This document shows positions 55,815-64,000 of a stretch of 64,000 bases of DNA, piece after piece. The notes beneath the pieces were generated by a model. It searched no databases. It saw only the letters and a list, made by a program, of their open reading frames with translations, and was not told the origin of the DNA. Location: contig NZ_FOGZ01000011.1 in NCBI RefSeq assembly GCF_900111365.1, positions 24,278 to 88,277 on the forward strand. Direction: 5' to 3'. The DNA comes from Propionibacterium cyclohexanicum. GTDB lineage: Bacteria > Actinomycetota > Actinomycetes > Propionibacteriales > Propionibacteriaceae. Both the position numbers and the translations under genes were made by a program. The stretch's first letter is position 1, and every line of letters begins with the position of its first letter.

Positions 55815-57677
55815 GTGACCTCCGATGAGCCCCAGCGGGCTGTGGACGAGCATCTGTGGGCCAGGCCGATTCCCACCATCGGCGATTCCAGCTCGGCCGC
55901 CCAGCGGGCGGGGGACCGTGCGGGCTGGGCCTTCGATGCCGCGACCCGCGAGGCGCTGGCCACTGTTCTCGCGGCGCGGCGCGACATTCGCCGCTATCGT
56001 CCCGATGCCGTTGCGGCCGGACTCGTCGATGAGGTGCTCGCAGCCGGTCATGCCGCTCCCAGCGTCGGCCAGTCGCAGCCGTGGAGATTCATCGTTGTGC
56101 GTGACCCGAGGATCCGCGAGCGGGTTGCGGTGATGTCCGACCGAGAGCGCCTGCGCCAGGCTGCCCAGCTCAGCCCGCAGCGCGCCCGGCAGCTGCTCGA
56201 TCTCCAGCTCGAAGGAATCCGGGAGGCACCGCTGGGGATCGTCGTTGCCTGCGATCGGCGCACGCCTGCCCAGGGCATTCTCGGGCGGAACACCTTCCAT
56301 GACGCGGACATGTGGAGCTGCGCCTGCGCCATAGAGAACATGTGGCTGACCGCCAGGGGCGCTGGCCTGGGCATGGGCTGGGTGACACTGATGCGCCCCT
56401 GGGAGCTTGCCGGCCTGCTCGGCCTGCCCGCTGGCGTCGAGACGCTCGGCTGGCTGTGCCTCGGCTGGCCCGACGAACGCCCACCCTTCCCGGGACTGGA
56501 GCGCCGCGGATGGTCCCGCCGGCTCCCGCTGCGCGATGTCGTCATGACCGACCGCTGGCCGCACGATGCGCCGCCGCCGCCCGCCTCGGGACTTGCCACG
56601 ACGAGGGCGGGGGACGAGGGGGAACCTGCCGCCACCGTGTCACCCGGTGATCTGGTACGGTCGCCCTCCGATTCGCGGCTGCGCAGCGATCTTGTGGCCC
56701 CCGGACCGCGACGCGTCGTGCATGCCCGGGATCGAGCAGACCTGATGCTCACCGCGCCGGGTTCGCTGGGCGTCCTCGATCAGGCCCTGGACCGGCTGGT
56801 CGCCGTGTGCGGTGAGCAGGTCGCCACAGGCACGCTCGTCATCGCCGCTGCGGATCATCCGGTTGTCGGCCGAGGCGTCTCGGCATTCGATCCTGCCGTG
56901 ACCAGGGAGGTGATGGCTGCGAGCGTCGAAGGGGTTGCGCTGGGCGCCCTCACCGCGAGGACAGCCGGGCTCGATGTGGTCCTTGTCGACGCCGGCATCG
57001 AGGGTCCACCGCTCGCGGGGACCCACCCGATGCGACCGAGGGGACCCAGGGGCGATCTTGTCGCGGCTTCGGCGATGACCATCGAGGACACCACCCGGCT
57101 GGTCGACTCGGGCCGTGCGCTCGGTGCGAGCCTCGCCGCCCACGGCCTGGTCTGTCTCGGAGAGATCGGAGTGGGGAACACCACAGTGGCTGCAGCGCTT
57201 GCCTGTGCGCTGTGTGAGATCGCTCCCGAGCTGGCGGCCGGCCTGGGGGCCGGAGCCGATTCGGCGATGATGCACCGCAAGGCCACTGTGGTGGCGGCGG
57301 CACTGGGTCGCGTCGATTGCGCTGCGCTGCGTCGAGACCCTGTGCTGGCATTGGCCGAACTCGGGGGCCCCGAGTTCGCGGTTCTCGCGGGAGTGGTGGT
57401 CGGTGCCGCGCAGGCCGGGGCGATGGTGGTCCTCGACGGACTGGCTACCAGCGTTGCGGCGCTCGCCGCGGTCGAGGTGAATCCGGCAGTCCAGTCGCAC
57501 CTGGTGGCCGGTCAGGTGAGCAGAGAGGGCATTCACCCTCAGGTGCTCACCGAGTTGGGCCTTGAGCCGGTGCTCGACCTGCGTCTGCGGGCCGGGGAAG
57601 GCGTAGGCGCCTGCCTCGCGGCACAGATCTTGCTGACAGGACTCCAGCTACGACGGAACGGAGCACACACCAGATGA
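55815..57677 (+). CDS. BluB-CobT fusion (DMB synthase / NaMN:DMB phosphoribosyltransferase)
   Basis: 620-residue fusion that would make and activate the vitamin B12 lower ligand. Residues 1-240 are BluB, which cleaves FMNH2 with O2 to 5,6-dimethylbenzimidazole (RRDIRRYRPDAV, HAAPSVGQSQPWRFIVV, MGWVTLMRPWELAGLLGLP). Residues about 285-615 are CobT (TAPGSLGVLDQALDRLVAVC, GEIGVGNTTVAAAL, IHPQVLTELGLEPVLDLRLR). The same fusion is known in Propionibacterium freudenreichii. TAGGCT (55803-55808) ends 6 bases before the GTG. Its stop overlaps the pepC start. Confidence 0.94.
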   Translation: MTSDEPQRAVDEHLWARPIPTIGDSSSAAQRAGDRAGWAFDAATREALATVLAARRDIRRYRPDAVAAGLVDEVLAAGHAAPSVGQSQPWRFIVVRDPRIRERVAVMSDRERLRQAAQLSPQRARQLLDLQLEGIREAPLGIVVACDRRTPAQGILGRNTFHDADMWSCACAIENMWLTARGAGLGMGWVTLMRPWELAGLLGLPAGVETLGWLCLGWPDERPPFPGLERRGWSRRLPLRDVVMTDRWPHDAPPPPASGLATTRAGDEGEPAATVSPGDLVRSPSDSRLRSDLVAPGPRRVVHARDRADLMLTAPGSLGVLDQALDRLVAVCGEQVATGTLVIAAADHPVVGRGVSAFDPAVTREVMAASVEGVALGALTARTAGLDVVLVDAGIEGPPLAGTHPMRPRGPRGDLVAASAMTIEDTTRLVDSGRALGASLAAHGLVCLGEIGVGNTTVAAALACALCEIAPELAAGLGAGADSAMMHRKATVVAAALGRVDCAALRRDPVLALAELGGPEFAVLAGVVVGAAQAGAMVVLDGLATSVAALAAVEVNPAVQSHLVAGQVSREGIHPQVLTELGLEPVLDLRLRAGEGVGACLAAQILLTGLQLRRNGAHTR

Positions 57678-59050
57678 CGCCGAACAGGACCACGACTGGA
57701 CCCACCTCGGCAGATCGCCCGCGTGGCGAGGACAGCAGCCGGCCGGCCGTCCTCGATCCCCGCTGGCTGTCGGCCCGCAGTGCCGAGATGCTCGACGAGC
57801 CGATGGCCCGCGCAATGCGAAATGCCGTCACCACCGCGAGTGTCGAGGCGCTGAGTCTGGACCGCGCGGTGGTCAGCTCTGTGGATTCGAGCGTGTCGGT
57901 GCGCCTCGACGACCATGCCGTCACCGACCAGAAGCACTCGGGCCGGTGCTGGGCCTTTGCGGGCCTCAACGTGCTGCGGGCCCAGATCACTGCCGAACTG
58001 GGGCTGGCGGACTTCGAACTCAGCGAGAGCTTCGTCTACTTTCACGACCTGGCCGAGAAGTGCAATGCCTTCCTCGCCACCGCAATCCGTGACGCCGCCA
58101 GGCCGCTGGACGATCGCGAGGTGCGCGCCGACTTCGAGTCCCCGGTCAGCGACGGCGGCTACTGGCAGGAGTTCGTGGATCTGGTGACCAAGTACGGCAT
58201 CGTGCCGCACTGGGCGATGCCCGACGCGGAGTCCGCAACGAACTCCGCAGCCATGAACGAGCAGCTGTGCACGCTCATGCGCCGGGCAGGCCTGATGCTG
58301 CGCGAGTCCGTCAGTGCGGGCGATGATCCCGAGCCCATCAGGCGCTCGGCCCTTGCCGACACGCACCGGATCCTCGTCACCCATCTCGGTGCACCTCCCC
58401 GGGACTTTGTGTGGCAGTACCGCGACAAGGACAAGCACTTCGTGCGTGTCGGGCGAATGACCCCCACGCAGTTCGCCGAACGCTATGCCCACGGGCTCGC
58501 AGACTACTTCGTGCTCGCCCATGATCCCAGGGCGGGGATAGACCTCAACCATCGGTATGCGATCGATCGTAGCTCCCGTATGGTCGGCCGCCCGGACTAC
58601 GAGCATGTCAGCGCCGAGCTCGCGGTGCTCAAGGAGGCGGCCGTCGCGACCATCCGTGCCGGTGAGCCGGTCTGGTTCGTCTGCGATGTACGCAAGCAGC
58701 GCGAGAAGAAGGCTGGCATCTGGCATGCTCGCCTGCACGACTACGAGGGTGTCTATGGTGTGCCGCTCGCGATGACCAAGGAGCAACGCCTGGTGAGCTG
58801 CGAGATAGAGCTCAGCCACGCGATGTGCCTCACTGGCGTCGACCTCGTCGACGCCAGACCGAGGCGCTGGCGGGTCGAGAACTCCTGGGGCGATGAGGCG
58901 GGCGAGAAGGGCTATTGGACGATGGACGACTCGTGGTTCGACGAGTACGTCTTCCAGGTGGTCGTCGCGCCCCAGCGGGTGCCTGGTCAGGTGCGCGCGG
59001 CGCTCGCCGGTCCGGTGAGCGTCCTGCCCAGCTGGGACGTGTTCCGGTGA
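57674..59050 (+). CDS. pepC: Aminopeptidase C / bleomycin hydrolase family C1B
   Basis: Cytoplasmic cysteine aminopeptidase. 458 residues. The catalytic set is recognisable: Q86 (TDQKHSG), C92 (GRCWAFAGLN), His in ELSHAMCLTG and Asn in VENSWGDEAG. No signal peptide. Overlaps the bluB-cobT stop and the NUDIX start by 4 bases each. Confidence 0.95.
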   Translation: MTPNRTTTGPTSADRPRGEDSSRPAVLDPRWLSARSAEMLDEPMARAMRNAVTTASVEALSLDRAVVSSVDSSVSVRLDDHAVTDQKHSGRCWAFAGLNVLRAQITAELGLADFELSESFVYFHDLAEKCNAFLATAIRDAARPLDDREVRADFESPVSDGGYWQEFVDLVTKYGIVPHWAMPDAESATNSAAMNEQLCTLMRRAGLMLRESVSAGDDPEPIRRSALADTHRILVTHLGAPPRDFVWQYRDKDKHFVRVGRMTPTQFAERYAHGLADYFVLAHDPRAGIDLNHRYAIDRSSRMVGRPDYEHVSAELAVLKEAAVATIRAGEPVWFVCDVRKQREKKAGIWHARLHDYEGVYGVPLAMTKEQRLVSCEIELSHAMCLTGVDLVDARPRRWRVENSWGDEAGEKGYWTMDDSWFDEYVFQVVVAPQRVPGQVRAALAGPVSVLPSWDVFR

Positions 59051-59586
59051 TCACCCCGGTACTCACCACTCTTGCCTTCATCAGGCACCCGGATGGTGAG
59101 CGCGTGCTCATGGTGCATCGCACGGCCCGTGCGGGTGACGACCAGTTGGGCAAGTACAACGGCCTCGGCGGCAAGGTGGAACGCGACGAGGATGTGGTGG
59201 CCGGTATGCGCCGCGAGCTGCGCGAGGAGGCTCGCCTCGAAGCGGATTCAATGCGTTTGCGGGGGACGGTGAGCTGGCCGGGGTTCAACCCGGACGGCTC
59301 GGATGCGTTCGGATTCATCTTCGTCGTCGACTCCTGGCACGGCGATATTCCGGCCGGCAATGTCGAGGGCCCACTGAGCTGGCAGCGCATCGACGGCCTG
59401 TCCCGTCTGGATATGTGGGAGGGCGACCGCTATTTCCTGCCGCTGGTCTTCGACGACGCGATCGGACAGTTCCACGCCGTCATCCCCTATCGCGATGGTC
59501 ACCCGACTGGTGCCAGCTGGTCGGTGCTGCCGGGTCCGGGCGCGGGCTCAACGCCGTCAGGTCCTGGCGCGGGAGCCACGCCGTGA
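59047..59586 (+). CDS. NUDIX hydrolase, 8-oxo-dGTP diphosphatase-like
   Basis: Mg2+-dependent nucleotide pyrophosphatase, 179 residues from GTG 59047. The NUDIX box is complete (GGKVERDEDVVAGMRRELRE, then EARL). It resembles MutT/MTH1-type oxidised purine nucleotide hydrolases (GKYNGLGGK). The C terminus has Gly/Pro repeats (GPGAGSTP, GPGAGATP) from a short 27-bp tandem repeat that continues past the stop. Confidence 0.9.
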   Translation: MITPVLTTLAFIRHPDGERVLMVHRTARAGDDQLGKYNGLGGKVERDEDVVAGMRRELREEARLEADSMRLRGTVSWPGFNPDGSDAFGFIFVVDSWHGDIPAGNVEGPLSWQRIDGLSRLDMWEGDRYFLPLVFDDAIGQFHAVIPYRDGHPTGASWSVLPGPGAGSTPSGPGAGATP

Positions 59587-59752
59587 GGTCCCCGGACGCG
59601 AGCGAGGCCTGCACGTCGATGAGCCGCTGATTGGCGCTGCCGCGAAACGGCAGGCCTGGCTTTGCGCGGGGTGAAGAGGGCGTGGCGGCCATCGCGTTCG
59701 GCGGCCGCCCGGCGCGCTTCGGGGCGGTCGCCGGGATCGATAGCATCGCCGG

Positions 59753-60931
59753 GTGGACATCGACACGGCCCGGGCACTCGTCTCGCCGCTCGGCGAGCAG
59801 GCGCTGCGGGCGGCTGCCGAGCTCCTGGCGCCCGAGTCCCTGGCGGCTGGCGAGGCGATGCGCCGGGATTATCCTCCGGCACTCGCGGCTGCGGCTTTGA
59901 CGCAGATTCAATTGCGCCGGGCGGCCGAGGCGAAGCTGGGGGAGCGGGCGGGACAGCTCTTGTGGACGCGCGACGGACTGGAGCAGGCCACCCGGGGTGC
60001 GGTGGCGCGCTGGCGAGCCCGGCGGATGGCTGGTGCCCGGGTGCGCACGGTCCTCGACCTGGGATGCGGCATCGGCTCCGATGCGCTCGCGTTCCTCGAC
60101 GCCGGCCTGGGAGTCGTCGCCGTGGAGGCCGATCCCGCGACAGCCGTATTGGCAGCCCATAATCTGCCCGGGGCCCAGGTGATCTGCGCGGATGCCACGG
60201 CGGTCGCCGATGAACTGATCGCTCGGGCCGGTCCCCACGCATGCGTCTTCCTCGATCCGGCTCGACGCACCGCCCGCGGGCGCAGCTGGCGGGTCGAGGA
60301 TCTCTCCCCGCCGTGGTCCTTTGTGCTCGCCATGGCAGCGCGGCGCGCCGGTCTGTGCGTCAAGCTCGGACCGGGGATCGCTCCGGAGATTCTGCCGGCA
60401 GCTCTCGACGCCCTCTGGGTCAGCGAGCACGGCGAACTCGTGGAGTGCGGGCTGTGGGCCCTGCCCGCGACGGATCACCGGGCGGGGCAGCGCGGTGCCG
60501 TGCTCCTGCCCCAGGGCCTGCAGGTCACCCGCCGCGATGGGGCGGACGAACTGCCCGTGGGGCCACTCGGCCACTGGCTCTACGAGCCCGATCCCGCGGT
60601 CTCGCGCGCCGGGGCGCTCTCCTCCATCGGGGCAGGCCTGCGGCGATTGCACCCCCAGGTCGCCTATCTCGCTGCCGATGAGCCGATCGACACCGGCCTG
60701 GCCACCGGCTTCGAGGTGATCGACGTGCTCGACCCGGCCACGAAGGTGCTGCGCCGATGGGTCGGCGAGCACGAGGTGGGCCGGCTGGAGATCAAGAAGC
60801 GCGCCGTACAGGTCGACCCGGCGCAGTTGCGACGCGCGCTGCGCCCCAGAGGGCCCCATGCTGCCACGCTGATACTCACTCCTACCTCCGAGGGAACCCG
60901 CGCACTGGTGGTGAGGCGGATGCCCCACTGA
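59753..60931 (+). CDS. SAM-dependent methyltransferase with THUMP-like domain
   Basis: 392-residue class I methyltransferase of unknown substrate. SAM motif LDLGCGIGSDALAFLDAG (about residue 103), an FLDPARRTARGRSW motif, and a C-terminal THUMP-like region (GRLEIKKRAVQVDPAQLRR) typical of an actinobacterial family. TAGCAT (59741-59746) ends 6 bases before the GTG start, so it is probably leaderless. The 166-base gap before it shows nothing else. Confidence 0.88.
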   Translation: MDIDTARALVSPLGEQALRAAAELLAPESLAAGEAMRRDYPPALAAAALTQIQLRRAAEAKLGERAGQLLWTRDGLEQATRGAVARWRARRMAGARVRTVLDLGCGIGSDALAFLDAGLGVVAVEADPATAVLAAHNLPGAQVICADATAVADELIARAGPHACVFLDPARRTARGRSWRVEDLSPPWSFVLAMAARRAGLCVKLGPGIAPEILPAALDALWVSEHGELVECGLWALPATDHRAGQRGAVLLPQGLQVTRRDGADELPVGPLGHWLYEPDPAVSRAGALSSIGAGLRRLHPQVAYLAADEPIDTGLATGFEVIDVLDPATKVLRRWVGEHEVGRLEIKKRAVQVDPAQLRRALRPRGPHAATLILTPTSEGTRALVVRRMPH

Positions 60932-60933
60932 CC

Positions 60934-60972
60934 TTGGCACTCAGCTTGATCGAGTGCTAACTGGGGTATAGC
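60934..60972 (+). promoter_or_regulatory. CIRCE operator and groES promoter
   Basis: The CIRCE element is TTGGCACTC, 9 bases, GAGTGCTAA (60934-60960), with one mismatch to consensus. It is the binding site of the HrcA heat-shock repressor. The expected promoter overlaps it: TTGATC (60946-60951) and TATAGC (60967-60972), with a 15-base spacer. Confidence 0.93.
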
Positions 60973-61102
60973 GTGATTTCTGGCAGTCCCCGGTGGGGAG
61001 TGCCAGTCCAGGGGATGGCACCGCGACGACGTCCCACTGGTCGCCCAAGAGAACACGTGCGTCGAAGAATCGGCGCGAGACTAGTGAAGAAAGGGGTTTG
61101 AC

Positions 61103-61399
61103 GTGGCAACCACGATCAAGCCGCTCGAGGACAGGGTCCTCGTTCTGCCTCTGGAAGCTGAGACCACCACTGCTTCGGGCCTGGTGATCCCCGAGACCGC
61201 CAAGGAGAAGCCCCAGGAGGGCAAGGTCATCGCTGTCGGACCCGGCCGTGTGGACGACAAGGGTGTTCGCGTACCGGTCGACATCAAGGTCGATGATGTC
61301 GTCATCTTCTCCAAGTACGGCGGCACCGAGGTCAAGTACAACGGCGAGGACTACCTGCTGTTGAATGCCCGCGACGTGCTCGCGGTCGTCGAGAAGTAA
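61103..61399 (+). CDS. groES: Co-chaperonin GroES
   Basis: Heptameric lid of the GroEL chamber. 98 residues from GTG 61103, after [26 protein letters not shown], the mobile loop ([20 protein letters not shown]) and [16 protein letters not shown] are conserved. Controlled by the upstream CIRCE. Confidence 0.98.
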   Translation: MATTIKPLEDRVLVLPLEAETTTASGLVIPETAKEKPQEGKVIAVGPGRVDDKGVRVPVDIKVDDVVIFSKYGGTEVKYNGEDYLLLNARDVLAVVEK

Positions 61400-63013
<1,614 letters not shown>

Positions 63014-63016
63014 GGC

Positions 63017-63069
63017 CTGATCTGGTTATCCAGATCAGAGGGTGGGGCTCCGCTGACGCGGGCCCCACC
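63017..63069 (+). terminator. groESL double terminator
   Basis: Two hairpins: a perfect 9-bp stem (63017-63025 with 63030-63038, loop TTAT), starting 3 bases after the stop, then an 8-bp stem (63041-63048 with 63062-63069, 13-base loop) followed by a T-rich tail (TTTCGCTTTCT). Confidence 0.9.
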
Positions 63070-63094
63070 TTTCGCTTTCTACAGCAAACGATCG

Positions 63095-63217
63095 TTAGCG
63101 GGGGTGGAAGTCGAATCGGCGGCCGGTCGCGATCTGCTTGATCGACACACTGCCCTCGCGACGGCGAGCGACACGCACGACATTGTCGCCGAACTCACAG
63201 GGATAGGGCTTGGGCAT
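63095..63217 (-). pseudogene. IS3-type transposase OrfA remnant
   Basis: A 40-residue frame (MPKPYPCEFGDNVVRVARRR, then EGSVSIKQIA) matches the helix-turn-helix N terminus of IS3-family OrfA, including the GGAGGA site before it. It should continue with about 60 more residues but collapses into RRFDFHPR and a stop. No OrfB is adjacent. It marks an old insertion next to the groEL terminator. Confidence 0.8.
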
Positions 63218-63767
63218 GATGACATCCTCCAGCGGCACCAACCGGCACCACAGATCAGATGTCACCTACTCATACAGCAGTCCCCCTTTTCATGTCGATT
63301 CCTTCGGTGTGAAGGTTCTCAAGTCCAGCGGGATGGGGTGCGTCGTATGAGACTCAGCTCATCGGACGCAGCCATGTGGCACGTTCAAACCGCGTGACTG
63401 AGGTATATGGGTACTACTCAAGTCACAGCAAAATCATCAGTTCGGTGGCTTGTGCTGGAGGGGAAGCCTGCTGCAGTTCCCTGTTCGTTCACCCGAATAT
63501 CGGTTCCTGTTGCTCTTCACTACTGAATGTTGGCGTACCAGCGCACGGCAGCACCCTACGTCATGTGTGGAAGCCAGTGCCGGGGGCAGACCATTGGCGA
63601 TCGTTAGTGGGACACCTGCTTGTCCGTGCTTCGTCGAGTCGTCGATGAGAAAGCAGCACATCTGGTGTAGACAACGTGAACAATCAGTGAACACTCCCGC
63701 CATGCCGAGCAAAATGATGTTAAGTAACTACTGGTCCCGCCTCTCCCAGGAACAGGAGGTGACTGGC
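63218..63767. other. AT-richer region before the small FxLD ORF
   Basis: No recognisable gene in about 550 bases. Base composition is visibly richer in A and T than the core. A 14-base sequence (CGATCGTTAGnGGG) occurs at about 63089 and about 63597 with one difference, possibly flanking mobile DNA. GTGAACA is repeated at 63676-63682 and 63687-63693 (11 bp apart), a possible regulator site upstream of the FxLD ORF. Confidence 0.5.
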
Positions 63768-63902
63768 ATGGACAAGGAGTCCGATTCCAAGGACCTGATG
63801 GATGAGTTCACCCTTGATGACGAAGTAACCGAATTGGCGAGTGTGGATGATCTCTGGTACTTCGTGACGAAGAACGGTAGCTGGGTTGTTGGTACTGGTT
63901 AA
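63768..63902 (+). CDS. Small 44-residue ORF with FxLD-like leader motif (possible RiPP precursor)
   Basis: 44 residues: MDKESDSKDLMDEFTLDDEV then TELASVDDLW and YFVTKNGSWVVGTG. A perfect AGGAGG (63754-63759) lies 8 bases before the ATG, much better than at most genes here. The front half is acidic with FTLD (14-17), like the leader recognition motif of class I lanthipeptides (FNLD/FxLD). The back half is aromatic and Ser/Thr/Gly-rich, like a core peptide. There is no Cys, so no ordinary lanthionine could form. No modification enzyme is within the window. It could instead be a small unmodified bacteriocin or a regulator. Confidence 0.6.
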   Translation: MDKESDSKDLMDEFTLDDEVTELASVDDLWYFVTKNGSWVVGTG

Positions 63903-64000
63903 TACGGCTCTTCCCAGATGAGGGTGTAGGCGACGCAGCAGCCGTGGTGGGAGGGCGCGGCGCGTCGGTGCCCGGATAGTGGCCGAGGCCTTCCGAGGAT
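63899..64000 (-). CDS. Possible C-terminal end of a gene running out of the window
   Basis: On the minus strand a frame is open from 64000 to a TAA at 63899, giving 33 residues that end GCCVAYTLIWEEPY. The residue mix looks protein-like, and it would be convergent with the FxLD ORF, overlapping its stop by 4 bases. Too short to identify; chance cannot be excluded. Confidence 0.25.
   Translation of the reverse strand: MLGRPRPLSGHRRAAPSHHGCCVAYTLIWEEPY

Noticed and set aside
57539..58819. 426-codon minus-strand frame opposite pepC
   Set aside because: No conserved motif; pepC has its full catalytic set on the plus strand.
63450..63902. 150-codon version of the FxLD ORF starting at 63450
   Set aside because: The first 106 residues look random and lack a ribosome binding site; the ATG at 63768 has a perfect AGGAGG at ideal spacing.

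Overview
The window is a high-GC actinobacterial chromosome segment, most likely from the family Propionibacteriaceae (Propionibacterium and relatives). The main clues are a BluB-CobT fusion protein (a known propionibacterial arrangement), a superoxide dismutase very close to the Propionibacterium shermanii enzyme as I remember it, Rpf/G5-type cell-wall factors, zinc-type S14, and many genes that seem to be translated from leaderless mRNAs. No tRNA, rRNA or CRISPR array was seen.

Layout. Bases 1-6728 hold the end of the S10 operon and the spc ribosomal operon (rplV to rplO). From 6831 to 14716, on the minus strand, an accessory block interrupts the operon: a luciferase-like monooxygenase with its FMN reductase, and a peptide-type ABC importer. 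Bases 15147-17874 resume with secY-adk-map. A second accessory block (18034-23883) is a beta-glucoside cassette: lipoprotein binding protein, two permeases, GH1 beta-glucosidase and a LacI repressor, behind a promoter with two LacI-type operators. Two small genes follow, then infA-rpmJ-rpsM-rpsK-rpsD-rpoA-rplQ (25010-28815).

Bases 28919-41216 mix envelope and housekeeping genes: a glycosyltransferase, a resuscitation-promoting factor, sodA, a four-gene ECF transporter operon under a cobalamin riboswitch, a P450 behind a zinc-motif micro-ORF, and rsmC-like/truA/trmB. Bases 41406-48868 carry rplM-rpsI, glmM, coaA, glmS, acpS and nnr. Bases 48971-60931 hold a mannosyltransferase-like gene, a DEAD-box helicase with a long disordered head, the t6A/RimI cluster (a GNAT-TsaE fusion, tsaB, rimI, tsaD), bluB-cobT, pepC, a NUDIX hydrolase and a THUMP-like methyltransferase. 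groES-groEL follow behind a CIRCE operator.

After the groEL terminator (63069) the character changes. The DNA is visibly AT-richer and holds an IS3-type transposase remnant and a 44-residue ORF with a perfect ribosome binding site and an FxLD motif, which may be a RiPP precursor. This looks like the edge of an acquired island that continues past the window.

Together the genes show core translation loci split by transport and catabolism cassettes, and B12 physiology at two points: synthesis of the lower ligand (bluB-cobT) and B12-repressed uptake (ECF operon).
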